A DNA stretch of 50,258 nt from Caldilineaceae bacterium (GCA_020634815.1 JACKBA010000044.1:1-50258), one strand, 5' to 3'. Positions 17,028 to 28,250 are shown, counted from the first letter of the stretch. A program made the numbers and translations. Notes: generated by a model from the letters alone, not told the origin.

Positions 17028-18038
17028 ATGCAATATCGCTATCTTGGGCGTACCGGCATGAAGGTCAGCGAACTCTGTCTGGGCGCCATGACCTTTGGCC
17101 GCGAGAGCACCGAAGCGGACAGCATCCAGATGATGAACCGCTTCGTGGCGGCCGGCGGCAACTTCATCGACACGGCCAACGTCTACACGCGCGGCGTCTC
17201 CGAGGAGATTGTCGGGCGCTGGCTGCGCAATCGCAAGCGCGACGATCTCGTCATCGCCACCAAGGCGCGCTTCCCCATGGGCGACGGTCCCAACGACCTG
17301 GGTCTGTCGCGCAAGCACCTGCTCAGCGCGGTCGAGGATAGCCTGCGCCGCTTGCAGACCGACTACATCGATCTCTACCAGGTGCACTGCTGGGATCCCG
17401 GCACGCCGCTCGATGAGACGCTCACCACACTCGACACGCTCGTGCGCAGCGGCAAAGTGCGCTATATCGGCGCCAGCAACTACAGCGGCTGGCAGTTGCA
17501 GAAGGCCGTCGACACGAGCCGCCACCAGGGCTGGGAGCCATTCTCCTGCCTGCAGCCGCTCTACAACCTCCTCGACCGCAGCCTGGAGTGGGAACTGGTG
17601 CAGGTCTGCCAGATCGAGGGGCTCGGCATCATCCCGTGGAGCCCGCTGCGCGGCGGCTGGCTGAGCGGCAAGTACCGTCGCGGCATGGAGGCGCCCGTTG
17701 CCGGCACGCGCATCGAGAAGGCCGAGCAGGAAGGCTGGAGCGAGTCATGGAGCGCCTACAACACCGAGCGTACCTGGAACGTGCTCGACGCGCTCTTCGC
17801 CGTGGCCGAGGAAGCGGGCAAGGAGCCGGTGCAGGTTGCTCTCCGCTGGCTCCTTCAGCGCCCCGGCGTCACCGCCCCGATCATCGGCGCGCGCACGCTC
17901 GCCCACCTGGAGAGCAACCTCGGCGCGGCAGGCTGGGAACTCACGGCGGAGCAGATGGCGCGACTCACCACCGTCAGCGAGCCGGACCTGCCCTACCCCT
18001 ACGACTTCATCACGCGCGCCGCGGGCGCACGCCGCTAG
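17028..18038 (+). CDS. Aldo/keto reductase
   Basis: A 336-residue NADPH-dependent oxidoreductase with the family tetrad visible: Asp and Tyr in FIDTANVY (about residues 48 and 53), Lys in IATKARF (about 79) and His in QVHCWDP (about 119). GASNYSGWQ and the C-terminal PIIGARTLAHLESN cofactor-binding block are also present. It resembles the YajO / Tas-like group. The frame starts earlier, but the ATG at 17028 has AAGGAG 8 bases upstream. It precedes the triple-fusion gene by 15 bases, so the two are probably cotranscribed. Substrate unknown. Confidence 0.92.
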   Translation: MQYRYLGRTGMKVSELCLGAMTFGRESTEADSIQMMNRFVAAGGNFIDTANVYTRGVSEEIVGRWLRNRKRDDLVIATKARFPMGDGPNDLGLSRKHLLSAVEDSLRRLQTDYIDLYQVHCWDPGTPLDETLTTLDTLVRSGKVRYIGASNYSGWQLQKAVDTSRHQGWEPFSCLQPLYNLLDRSLEWELVQVCQIEGLGIIPWSPLRGGWLSGKYRRGMEAPVAGTRIEKAEQEGWSESWSAYNTERTWNVLDALFAVAEEAGKEPVQVALRWLLQRPGVTAPIIGARTLAHLESNLGAAGWELTAEQMARLTTVSEPDLPYPYDFITRAAGARR

Positions 18039-18053
18039 CCGGCAGGAGAACGC

Positions 18054-21134
<3,081 letters not shown>

Positions 21135-21299
21135 GGGTGGCGCCCACCTGAGTGCCGGAATTCGTCGCAAGAACGCGTGGAATGCGTACGAAAGCGATCC
21201 AGCGTGGCGCCATGTCGAGCGGCATAATCGCACACGGCGGCAGCCTGTATCGCTCCCTACGGTTTGCCCGCTCGTTTTGTGCGAGACTGTTGCGCAAGC

Positions 21300-21320
21300 G
21301 GCCGGATATCCTGTCCGGCC
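21300..21320 (+). other. Small hairpin upstream of the 44-residue protein
   Basis: GGCCGGA and TCCGGCC form a 7-bp stem with a 7-base loop, ending 24 bases before the start codon at 21345. It could be part of the leader of the small gene. Confidence 0.4.
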
Positions 21321-21344
21321 ATGGTTCCGACAAGGGAAAACTTC

Positions 21345-21479
21345 ATGCTTCTGATTGCCTCGCTCACGGTCATTTCCGCAACGATTGCACTCTTTGCGCT
21401 GTTGCAGCGCAAGGGCAATGCTGCACCGGCGCCCGTACCTGTCCGCGTGCGCGACGGGGAACGCAGGGCGCGTCGCTAA
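21345..21479 (+). CDS. Small membrane protein, 44 residues
   Basis: A short gene with AAGGGA positioned about 8 bases before the ATG. The product has one hydrophobic helix (LLIASLTVISATIALFALLQ) followed by a basic, Pro/Arg-rich tail ending ERRARR. No family is recognised. It ends 4 bases before a GTG-started lipoprotein gene, so the two may be coupled. A similar single-helix miniprotein lies at 24465. Confidence 0.55.
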   Translation: MLLIASLTVISATIALFALLQRKGNAAPAPVPVRVRDGERRARR

Positions 21480-21483
21480 CGAC

Positions 21484-21978
21484 GTGCATTGGCTGACTAC
21501 ACTCGCTGCGGGACTGGCCATCGTTGCCGGGACCGCAGCGTGTGCCCCGCTTGCCGCCACACCTGCGCCCGTCTCCGAAGCGCCGGCCGAGTCATCCGCA
21601 CCCGTCGCCGATGTGTTCGGCGTCACCGTGCGCGGCGATGACGGCGCCTATCAATTTTCCGTCGAGATCGCCAGCCCCGATACCGGATGCAACCAGTACG
21701 CCGATTGGTGGGAGGTACTGGACAGCGACGGCAATCTACTCTACCGGCGCATCCTCACGCACAGCCACGTCGACGAGCAGCCGTTCATCCGCAGTGGCGG
21801 TCCCGTGACCGTCGCGCCCGACGCGGAGCTCTGGGTGCGCGCCCATCTGCATCCCACCGGCTTTGGCGGGCGCGCGCTGCGCGGCACTGTAGCCGGCGCC
21901 TTTGTCGAGGTTGTGCCGCCGCCCGGCTTTGACGCAGACGCAACCGATGATCTGCCCCGGCCGGATTGCGCGTTCTGA
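21484..21978 (+). CDS. Predicted lipoprotein of unknown function
   Basis: A 164-residue product if the GTG at 21484 is the start. The N-terminus is a hydrophobic stretch (WLTTLAAGLAIVAGTAAC) ending in a lipobox-like cysteine. A Pro/Ala-rich linker follows, then a beta-rich domain with conserved-looking phrases SPDTGCNQYADWWEVL, ILTHSHVDEQPF and LHPTGFGGRALRG. I know similar sequences only as hypothetical secreted proteins. The frame opens further upstream at 21355, but that part overlaps the preceding small gene and lacks a signal peptide. The ribosome binding site is weak, consistent with coupling to the preceding stop. Confidence 0.65.
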   Translation: MHWLTTLAAGLAIVAGTAACAPLAATPAPVSEAPAESSAPVADVFGVTVRGDDGAYQFSVEIASPDTGCNQYADWWEVLDSDGNLLYRRILTHSHVDEQPFIRSGGPVTVAPDAELWVRAHLHPTGFGGRALRGTVAGAFVEVVPPPGFDADATDDLPRPDCAF

Positions 21979-22007
21979 TCTCCGAGATTCATCAGGACAC
22001 TTTGACC

Positions 22008-22061
22008 GTAGTGGCGACTTCAGTCGCTGCATCGCTCCTGAATGGCTAAAGCCATCACTAC
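22008..22061. repeat. Two-hairpin palindromic repeat element
   Basis: Outer inverted repeats GTAGTG (22008-22013) and CACTAC (22056-22061) enclose two 6-bp hairpins: GCGACT/AGTCGC (22014-22027) and ATGGCT/AGCCAT (22042-22055). This symmetrical layout resembles REP/BIME-like intergenic elements of the GGCTAAAGCC type found in several phyla. Only one copy is in the window. Confidence 0.6.
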
Positions 22062-22080
22062 ACTCCGTGAGCTTTTGAGA

Positions 22081-22108
22081 TTGAGAATCGCGGCCAGTGC
22101 GCTATACT
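22081..22108 (+). promoter_or_regulatory. Promoter of the CcmC-like / PqqB-like pair
   Basis: TTGAGA (22081-22086) and TATACT (22103-22108) are separated by 16 bases and lie 57 bases before the start at 22165. Confidence 0.6.
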
Positions 22109-22164
22109 GGCGAATGACAGGCAGACCTCCCTGCCGCCATCCGCCATCGAAAGGAACTGACCGC

Positions 22165-22815
22165 ATGGGCGCCGCCGCGCAATCCACTCCGCAGAAACAG
22201 ACGAACTGGCTGCTGCCGCTTCTCGCCGGCGCGGCGTTGATCGGCCTGGCCGTAGCGCTCTGGCTCATCCCACCCGAGCAGACGCTGGGCAATGTGATCA
22301 AGGTGATCTTCCTCCACGGCGCCCTGGTGCGCGTGGGACTGTTGACCTTTGGCGTCGCCGGCATTCTGAGCCTGGCCTATCTCTTCATGCGCAGACCGTC
22401 GCTCTACGCGTGGGCGATGGCGGCACAGGAGAGTGCGGTCATCCTCTGGATCGTCTATGCGCTGACGAGCATGATTTCGACGCGGCTGAGTTGGGGCGAG
22501 TGGATCGCGTGGGAGGAGCCACGCGTGCGCGCCAGCTTCCACGTGCTGTGGTTCAGCGTCGCCTGCCTGCTGCTCGTGCTGTGGATGGGCAACCATACCT
22601 TCGCCGCGTTCGCCAACCTGCTCGTCACAGTGGTTGCCTGGACGCTCATCCGCGGCGCATCGATCATCCGCCACCCCTTCGACCCTATCGGCACGTCCGG
22701 ATCGTCGACCTACCAGATGCTCTACTGGGTGATGGTGGTGGCGCTGCTGGTGCTGGCGGGTGTGTTGGTGCGCTGGCTCTATACGAAACAGCCGCCACCG
22801 CAGCCGGCGGCATAG
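22165..22815 (+). CDS. CcmC/CcsA-like integral membrane protein
   Basis: A 216-residue protein with about six membrane helices. The order of features resembles the heme-handling CcmC family. There is an IKVIFLHGALVRVG stretch where CcmC has its IMYVHVPAAW block, then SWGEWIAWEEPRV where CcmC has the tryptophan-rich WGTWWVWDARLT heme-binding segment. The second heme histidine region is represented only by RHPFDP. The motif is degenerate, so heme transport is not certain. I chose the ATG at 22165 because AAAGGA lies upstream and the membrane part follows. The frame extends to 22042, but that part reads through the repeat element. The PqqB-like gene begins 25 bases later. Confidence 0.6.
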   Translation: MGAAAQSTPQKQTNWLLPLLAGAALIGLAVALWLIPPEQTLGNVIKVIFLHGALVRVGLLTFGVAGILSLAYLFMRRPSLYAWAMAAQESAVILWIVYALTSMISTRLSWGEWIAWEEPRVRASFHVLWFSVACLLLVLWMGNHTFAAFANLLVTVVAWTLIRGASIIRHPFDPIGTSGSSTYQMLYWVMVVALLVLAGVLVRWLYTKQPPPQPAA

Positions 22816-22840
22816 AAGCCCATCCTACGGAGCGTTGACG

Positions 22841-23686
22841 ATGACGGTCGAGGCGGTGCTGCTGGGCAGCGCGCAGGACGGTGGTTTCCCGCAGGCCGGC
22901 TGCGCGTGCGCGGCGTGCCGGGCGGCGTGGGCGGGAACTCTCGCGGCGGAAGCGCCAACCGCCCTGGCGCTCATCGATCACGAAGCTGGCGCTAGCTGGC
23001 TGATCGATGCCACGCCGGCATTCCCTACCCAGTTGAATTACCTGAAGAGAGCGGCGCCTGACGCACCGCTGCGTGGCATCTTCCTCACCCATGCGCATAT
23101 CGGCCATTACACCGGCCTCATTCATCTCGGGCGCGAGGTGATGAACAGCGACAGACTGCCCGTCTACGCCACAGAACGCACCTGCGGCTTTCTCACCGCG
23201 AATGCTCCGTGGTCACAACTTGTTGCGTTCGGCAATATCGCGCTCCATGCGGTCAAGCCAGGCACGCCGGTCGACTTGACGCCGGCGCTGCACGTAACGC
23301 CGATCATGGTGCCGCACCGGGCCGAGTTCAGCGACACCGCCGCCTATGTCGTCGAAGGCCCCGCGCGTGCGTTCTTCTACTGTCCGGACATCGACGGCTG
23401 GGCGCAGTGGGATGAAGACATTGCCACCGTGGTCGCGTCGGTGGATGTGGCGCTGCTCGACGGCACATTCTACAGCGCGGCCGAACTCCCCGGACGCAAC
23501 CTGGCCGAGATCCCTCACCCGCTGGTGACGGAGAGTTGCGCGCTGCTTGCCGGGCAAGCAGCGCGCGTCGTCTTCGTGCACATGAACCACTCGAACCCGC
23601 TGCTGGACCCTGCGAGTGCCGAACGCCGCTCGGTGGAAGATGCCGGCTTCAGCGTCGGCGCAACGGGGATGCGGTGGGTGCTCTAG
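22841..23686 (+). CDS. PqqB-like metallo-beta-lactamase-fold protein
   Basis: A 281-residue protein resembling PqqB of pyrroloquinoline quinone biosynthesis. It has LLGSAQDGGFPQAGC at the N-terminus, a CxCxxC zinc knuckle (GCACAACRA), and the metal-site region FLTHAHIGHYTGLIHLG. The canonical HxHxDH of the fold reads HAHIGH, so the metal-site aspartate is replaced by glycine. Later blocks MVPHRAEFSDTAAY and FVHMNHSNPLL fit the family. No pqqA, C, D or E gene is nearby, so a role in PQQ synthesis is not supported. CGGAG precedes the ATG. The stop is 37 bases from that of the convergent reductase. Confidence 0.8.
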   Translation: MTVEAVLLGSAQDGGFPQAGCACAACRAAWAGTLAAEAPTALALIDHEAGASWLIDATPAFPTQLNYLKRAAPDAPLRGIFLTHAHIGHYTGLIHLGREVMNSDRLPVYATERTCGFLTANAPWSQLVAFGNIALHAVKPGTPVDLTPALHVTPIMVPHRAEFSDTAAYVVEGPARAFFYCPDIDGWAQWDEDIATVVASVDVALLDGTFYSAAELPGRNLAEIPHPLVTESCALLAGQAARVVFVHMNHSNPLLDPASAERRSVEDAGFSVGATGMRWVL

Positions 23687-23723
23687 AAACGAGAACGCCG
23701 ACCTCGCTAAGCTGAATCGACTG

Positions 23724-24314
23724 TCACGCCGGGCGCTTGGGGCGCAGCACGAGCCATACCGCCAGCACCAAGGTGCTCAGCGGCCAGACCCATGCCAGGT
23801 CGCCAGGGCCACCAGGACCGGTGCGCGCTTCGGCGCAGTCGATACGCACGAGCCGGTAGGTGGCCGTGCTGTCGAGCAGCGCCTGGTCGCTCATCGTTGC
23901 TGCATTGATACCAGCCAGGTGCCCGGCAAAGCCGCTGTTGATCAGCACCTGGCGCACGATGGGCGCCTTTGCGGCGGCGGGCAGGTCGGTGACATCGCGC
24001 GCGGTGCCGGCATACCAGCCATTGGGCAGCCACACCTCCACGGCCGGATCGGCCATCAGGTTGCGATACCAGTCGGCGATATGGCCAAAGCCGGCCACGC
24101 AGTAGACGGCGCCGTCCACGATCGCGTAGTTGACCGGCGTGCGCCGGAGCCGCCCGCTCTTGCGCCCGCGATGCGTGAGCACCATGATACAGCCGGTCAG
24201 TTCGGCCCGGTTGCCCAGCGGCCCCAGCCCCAGTCGCCAGTGCAGGATCATGTACCTGTTGAGCCATTTGAAGGCCTGACGCAGCCAGCCCTCGACCCGT
24301 GCGCGCGTGTTCAT
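23724..24314 (-). CDS. Deazaflavin-dependent nitroreductase (Ddn/F420 type)
   Basis: A 196-residue protein of the split-barrel deazaflavin-dependent oxidoreductase family. The signature THRGRKSGRLRRTPVNY (about residues 48-64) is the F420-phosphate binding loop typical of Ddn-like F420H2-dependent quinone or nitro reductases. The family core runs to about residue 140. The protein then ends with one hydrophobic helix (WVWPLSTLVLAVWLVL) and a basic tail, an uncommon C-terminal membrane anchor. The start at 24314 has AAAGGGA 8 bases upstream; the longer frame to 24374 lacks support. Its presence implies that the host makes F420 or a related deazaflavin. Confidence 0.85.
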   Translation of the reverse strand: MNTRARVEGWLRQAFKWLNRYMILHWRLGLGPLGNRAELTGCIMVLTHRGRKSGRLRRTPVNYAIVDGAVYCVAGFGHIADWYRNLMADPAVEVWLPNGWYAGTARDVTDLPAAAKAPIVRQVLINSGFAGHLAGINAATMSDQALLDSTATYRLVRIDCAEARTGPGGPGDLAWVWPLSTLVLAVWLVLRPKRPA

Positions 24315-24464
24315 GCGGACCGTCCCTTTCGGTGTTTGTACGCCCCCAATTTGCGGCGCTGTGTCGTAGCGCACAGCGCCGCGTGCAAAATTGCCTCATA
24401 CTGATCGCGGCGAAGTTGCCACATGCCGGCCAACACACCCAGTTTACACCTTGCGGAGTGCTTC

Positions 24465-24584
24465 ATGGGATCTCTTCCTGTCATCATCTTGCTGTTGCTT
24501 GCGCTGGCACTGGCGCTGAACCTGTCTGCGCCGCCGGCCGAGCCTGTTGGCGAACGCAACACGCTCCCGCACTTCGAAGAGTAG
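24465..24584 (+). CDS. Small membrane protein, 39 residues
   Basis: GGAG lies 6 bases before the ATG. The product MGSLPVIILLLLALALALNL has a single hydrophobic helix followed by a short charged tail ending LPHFEE. It is too small to place in a family. Similar in size and design to the 44-residue protein at 21345, though the tails differ (acidic here, basic there). It precedes the MFS gene by 95 bases, and the MFS promoter begins after it. Confidence 0.45.
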   Translation: MGSLPVIILLLLALALALNLSAPPAEPVGERNTLPHFEE

Positions 24585-24644
24585 GCCGCCGGCATCATCC
24601 CTCCTCCCCGCCCCATTCTCTTGTCGAAATCCCTGCAACGAGTT

Positions 24645-24672
24645 TTGACGCGCGACAAAGCGGCGGTATGAT
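24645..24672 (+). promoter_or_regulatory. Promoter placing +1 at the MFS start codon
   Basis: TTGACG (24645-24650) and TATGAT (24667-24672) are 16 bases apart. The expected transcription start, 7-8 bases downstream, coincides with the A of the ATG at 24680. No ribosome binding site is visible, so the mRNA is probably leaderless. Confidence 0.65.
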
Positions 24673-24679
24673 CGTTTGA

Positions 24680-26035
24680 ATGGATTCTGAAACCTTGCCG
24701 CCGCGAATTCATAACGCCTTTCTATTCCAGGCTTTCAATGCCGTTTCGTGGCAGATTTGCCTGGGCAGCCCGCTGATCCTCTTTGCCCGCGAACTGGGCG
24801 CGCCTGCCGTGGTGTTGGGTTTACTCGCCGGCCTTGCGCCGCTCACCTCCAGCCTGCAACTGCTTGTGGCCCCGCACGCCGAGCGCATCGGCTATCGACG
24901 GCTGATGCTCAGCGGCTGGTCGGCGCGTGTCGTCATGCTGATCTTCCTGGCGCTGCTGCCGTTGGCGGCCGTGTACATGCCGGCGCCTGCGACCATCGGC
25001 GTACTGATTGCGATCATGCTCGCCTTCACGACCATGCGCGGCATCGCTACCTGTGCGTGGCTGCCGTGGGTTGCCTCCATCGTGCCGCGCGCCGTGCGCG
25101 GCTCCTACCTCAGCCGCGACCGCACCTACATCGGGATTGCCAGCGTGGCGGCCCTGGCGACCTCGGGGGTCATGCTCTTCAACCACCGCGGACTGAACGC
25201 CTTTGCCGTCGTCTTTGCGCTGAGCTTTGCGGGCGGCGCACTGAGCCTGTACTTCCTGAAGCGCATCCCCGAGCCTGTGCAGCGCGCGCTGCCGGATGGC
25301 CTAACCGCGCGCACCCGCTGGCGCGACCTTCTGCGCGATGGCGCGTTTGTGCGCCTGCTCATCTTCAGCGCCACGGTCCAGCTCTTCGTGCTCTCCACGG
25401 CAGCCTTTGTGACGGTCTTCGTGCGCGAGGAAGTCGGGATCAACGATGGGACGATCCTATGGATCACGGCCATCGCCGCACTGGCCGGCATCGGCGCGCT
25501 GCGTCTCATGCGCAGCCGCATCGATCGGCTCGGTAGCCGGCCTTTCCTGGGGCTGGTCTTCTTGTGGTGGGCGGGGTACTACCTGGCATGGTTCACGCTG
25601 GCGGCGAATCTGACCGGCGGTCGCATGATGCTCGCGCCGCTGCTGCTCATTGCGGCCGGCTTCTTCGGCTCGATTTACGAACTGTCACTGACGCGCCTGC
25701 TGATGAACACCGCCGGCGATCGACCGGCCATGACGCAGTACTTTGCGCTACAGTCGGTCATCGTCAGCCTGCTTGCCGGTCTCTCGCCCATTGTGTGGGG
25801 CTGGCTGCTCGACACCATCCACGCAACTTCGATCAGCGTGGGCCGCCTCACGCTGAACGGGTATGCCCTCTTCTTCGGCTTTCAGTGGCTGATGCTGAGC
25901 GTAGTCTTCCTGGCGCTGATGCAGGTCAAAGAAGGCAATGCGACGCGCACCTCGACGCTGCTCTATCATGTGCTGGTAGCGGCTCCCGGGCATCGCCTGG
26001 CGGCGATCACGCACCGCGGCCACTTTCACCAGTAG
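24680..26035 (+). CDS. MFS-family transporter
   Basis: A 451-residue multi-spanning membrane protein with about twelve helices in two halves joined by a cytoplasmic loop near residues 200-225 (KRIPEPVQRALPDG). It fits the major facilitator superfamily of uncharacterised transporters (FLFQAFNAVSWQICLGSPLILFA at the N-terminus), but no substrate motif is recognisable. The last 30 residues are non-hydrophobic (LLYHVLVAAPGHRLAAITH). Their codons overlap the 3' end of the convergent PAS gene by 29 bases. Translation probably starts on a leaderless mRNA. Confidence 0.85.
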   Translation: MDSETLPPRIHNAFLFQAFNAVSWQICLGSPLILFARELGAPAVVLGLLAGLAPLTSSLQLLVAPHAERIGYRRLMLSGWSARVVMLIFLALLPLAAVYMPAPATIGVLIAIMLAFTTMRGIATCAWLPWVASIVPRAVRGSYLSRDRTYIGIASVAALATSGVMLFNHRGLNAFAVVFALSFAGGALSLYFLKRIPEPVQRALPDGLTARTRWRDLLRDGAFVRLLIFSATVQLFVLSTAAFVTVFVREEVGINDGTILWITAIAALAGIGALRLMRSRIDRLGSRPFLGLVFLWWAGYYLAWFTLAANLTGGRMMLAPLLLIAAGFFGSIYELSLTRLLMNTAGDRPAMTQYFALQSVIVSLLAGLSPIVWGWLLDTIHATSISVGRLTLNGYALFFGFQWLMLSVVFLALMQVKEGNATRTSTLLYHVLVAAPGHRLAAITHRGHFHQ

Positions 26036-28175
26036 GTGACTGGCTCCCCTCGTTGCGCAGGGCAATCGCCTCCAGCGCCTTGACGTCGGAGATGTCCTTA
26101 CCCGCCCCATGGATACGGACGACCCGTTTGCCCGTTGCATCGTATTCCGGGCGGGCAGTGAAGCGCACCCAGCGCGTCGCGCCGCTGAACGTCCGCACGC
26201 GCAGATCGACGGTGCTCGTCGCGCCGGCAATGATTTCGGCAGCGGCGGCATATGCGTTCTGCTTGTCGTCAGGGTGCACCATCTCCAGCCAGTCGATCGA
26301 GGCCTCGTCCTCGGTGGTTGGCGTGCCGAAGATGCGGGCAAACGCCTCCGTCACCCACTCACGCTGGAGGGTGCCATCGGGCAGGACGCGCAAGGCAAAG
26401 GCAAAATCGGAAGTGAGTTCCGAAATCATGCGGTAGCGCAGTTCGGATTCATGCAGCGCGTCTTCCGCTGCGCGCCCGGCCGTGATGTCCTCAATGGCCA
26501 CCAGCACGCTGGCAAGGGAAGTCTCGTGTCCCGGCGCCGCCGACCAGTGCAGGCGAATGTGGATGCGTTCGCCGGACAACTTGCGGTTGACACCTTCCCA
26601 CACGAATGACGTGCGTCCTTCCGCAATCCAGACCAGTTCTTCCGTAAACAAGGGATAGCCCTCGGCGGGTACCAGGCGGTCGAGGCCGGCAACGAGTTCA
26701 TCGCGGCTCTCTGCCCCATAAAGCGCCAGGCTGGCCTTGTTGAAGTCGATAAGCTTGACCTGGGCAATGCAGGCAGCGACCACTTCATCGTGCTGCTCGA
26801 AGTAGCTGCGGAAGTCGGTGACACCCTCTGCGCGCAGCCGGTCGATGGCAGCCTTGACTGCCGAGAAATCCTGTTCCCACAGCGAAATGGGCGAGTTCTC
26901 AAAGAGACCGCGGAAGCGCGCTTCGCTGTCGGCCAGCGCCTGCTCGGCTTTCTTGCGGCGCGAAATGTCCTCGGTGACGACGATGAAGCTGCGCGCCTGG
27001 CCGGTATAGTCGCGCGCCAGCGACACCGTGAGATTCACCCAAACGAGATGTCCGTCACGATGGAAATAGCGAACTTCCTGGCTATAGGTGGCGCGTGCGC
27101 CGGCCAGCATTTCCTCGATCAGTGCGCGCTCGTTGGCCCGGTCAATGGGATGAATGAGATCCTGGACCGAATGGGCGAGCAGCTCATCCTGGCCGTAGCC
27201 GACGATCGCGCAGAGCTTTTGGTTGACGCGCAGAAAGCGCCCATCCAGCCCGACCTGGGCAATACCGACCGCTGCCTGTTCAAAGGTATAGCGCACCCGC
27301 TCATCGCTCTCGCGCAGCGATGCCTCGACCGCGCGGCGCTCGCTGATATCGCGGGCAATGGTCGATGCACCGACGATGCGCCCCTGATCGTTGCGAATCG
27401 GGTACATATTAAGCATGATGTCGATCTCGCGGCCATCCTTGCGCCGGCGCCGCGTCTCGAGTTGCTCGATGGTGTAGCCGTCGCGAATCCGCTGCAAGAG
27501 CCGATCCAGCTCGTCGCTCCTGGACGGTGGCTCCAGCAGTATGACCGGCTTGCCGACGATCTCACGGGCGGTGTAGCCGTAGATTCGTTCGGCGGCCGCG
27601 TTCCACGTCTGCACGATGCCATCGAGCGACTCGCTGAGAATGGCGTCCTCGGTCGACTCCACGATGGCGGCGAGGTGACGGCGGGCTGTTTCGGTCTGGC
27701 GCCGCTCGATGAACTGACCGATGCGCTTGGCGATCTCGTTGATCAGGCTGCGCTCCTCGGCGAGAAACGGCCCTTCATCGGCCGGCGGGTGCGCGCTGAG
27801 ATACGCAACCGTGACCATGCCAATCTCGCGCCCCTGCACGACGACGGTGCAACTCTGCTGCCAGGCGGACTCGACGAAGTTGGGCGTGGCGTACGTCTGG
27901 CCGTTGACCAACAGCCGCGCACAGCAATCCTCGGGGTACTGCCAGCCGGGCGGGAGCAGGGCAACGATCTCGTAAAAGTAGTCTTCGGGCGTGCTCCGGG
28001 TCTGGTCGGCCAGGTAGGATTCGCGATAGAGGGTGGAGAGTTCCTTGACGCGCTCGCGCAGGCGGGCGATGACGCCGGACGCGTCGGCGCGAGCGAGGAG
28101 TTGCGCCTCCAGTTCGACGACGCGGTTGCGCAACAATTCCACTTCTGTGACGAGGGAGTCAGGTGATACGCTCAT
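26007..28175 (-). CDS. Multi-PAS sensor protein lacking an output domain
   Basis: A 722-residue soluble protein. Residues 1-50 form a coiled coil. A GAF-like domain follows (about 50-165, with FVESAWQQSCTVVVQG), then four PAS/PAC units. PAC ends are visible as RDISERRAVEASLRES, EDISRRKKAEQALADSE, EDITAGRAAEDALHES and GKDISDVKALEAIALR. Such proteins normally continue into a histidine kinase, GGDEF or phosphatase domain, yet this one stops about 15 residues after the last PAC. No HisKA, HATPase or GGDEF motif is in the flank, where the convergent MFS gene ends. It may act by dimerisation with a partner, or be a truncated kinase. I start it at the ATG at 28175; a TTG precedes it. Confidence 0.85.
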   Translation of the reverse strand: MSVSPDSLVTEVELLRNRVVELEAQLLARADASGVIARLRERVKELSTLYRESYLADQTRSTPEDYFYEIVALLPPGWQYPEDCCARLLVNGQTYATPNFVESAWQQSCTVVVQGREIGMVTVAYLSAHPPADEGPFLAEERSLINEIAKRIGQFIERRQTETARRHLAAIVESTEDAILSESLDGIVQTWNAAAERIYGYTAREIVGKPVILLEPPSRSDELDRLLQRIRDGYTIEQLETRRRRKDGREIDIMLNMYPIRNDQGRIVGASTIARDISERRAVEASLRESDERVRYTFEQAAVGIAQVGLDGRFLRVNQKLCAIVGYGQDELLAHSVQDLIHPIDRANERALIEEMLAGARATYSQEVRYFHRDGHLVWVNLTVSLARDYTGQARSFIVVTEDISRRKKAEQALADSEARFRGLFENSPISLWEQDFSAVKAAIDRLRAEGVTDFRSYFEQHDEVVAACIAQVKLIDFNKASLALYGAESRDELVAGLDRLVPAEGYPLFTEELVWIAEGRTSFVWEGVNRKLSGERIHIRLHWSAAPGHETSLASVLVAIEDITAGRAAEDALHESELRYRMISELTSDFAFALRVLPDGTLQREWVTEAFARIFGTPTTEDEASIDWLEMVHPDDKQNAYAAAAEIIAGATSTVDLRVRTFSGATRWVRFTARPEYDATGKRVVRIHGAGKDISDVKALEAIALRNEGSQSPTGESGRGA

Positions 28176-28194
28176 CAATCGGCACCGCTGTTCC

Positions 28195-28233
28195 TCAAAG
28201 GGCTGGCTCGCAAGATGCGCAAAGCAAACGCAT
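28195..28233 (-). CDS. Possible 12-residue leader peptide before the PAS gene
   Basis: AAGGA lies 5 bases before an ATG at 28233, opening a frame that reads MRLLCASCEPAL and stops at 28195, 19 bases before the PAS gene. The stop overlaps the TGAGGA sequence that could serve as the PAS gene's ribosome binding site. It could be a chance frame. Confidence 0.3.
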   Translation of the reverse strand: MRLLCASCEPAL

Positions 28234-28250
28234 GCTTTTCCTTGAGTGTC

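Noticed and set aside
22841..23686. PqqB as evidence of PQQ biosynthesis
   Set aside because: No pqqA, C, D or E genes nearby and the metal-site aspartate is missing; only family resemblance is claimed.
25980..26040. PAS sensor truncation as a simple frameshift
   Set aside because: The sequence beyond the stop encodes the MFS transporter on the other strand and no kinase motif is visible in any frame, so a single base error would not restore an output domain.
26790..28166. 458-codon plus-strand frame
   Set aside because: Antisense shadow of the multi-PAS gene.
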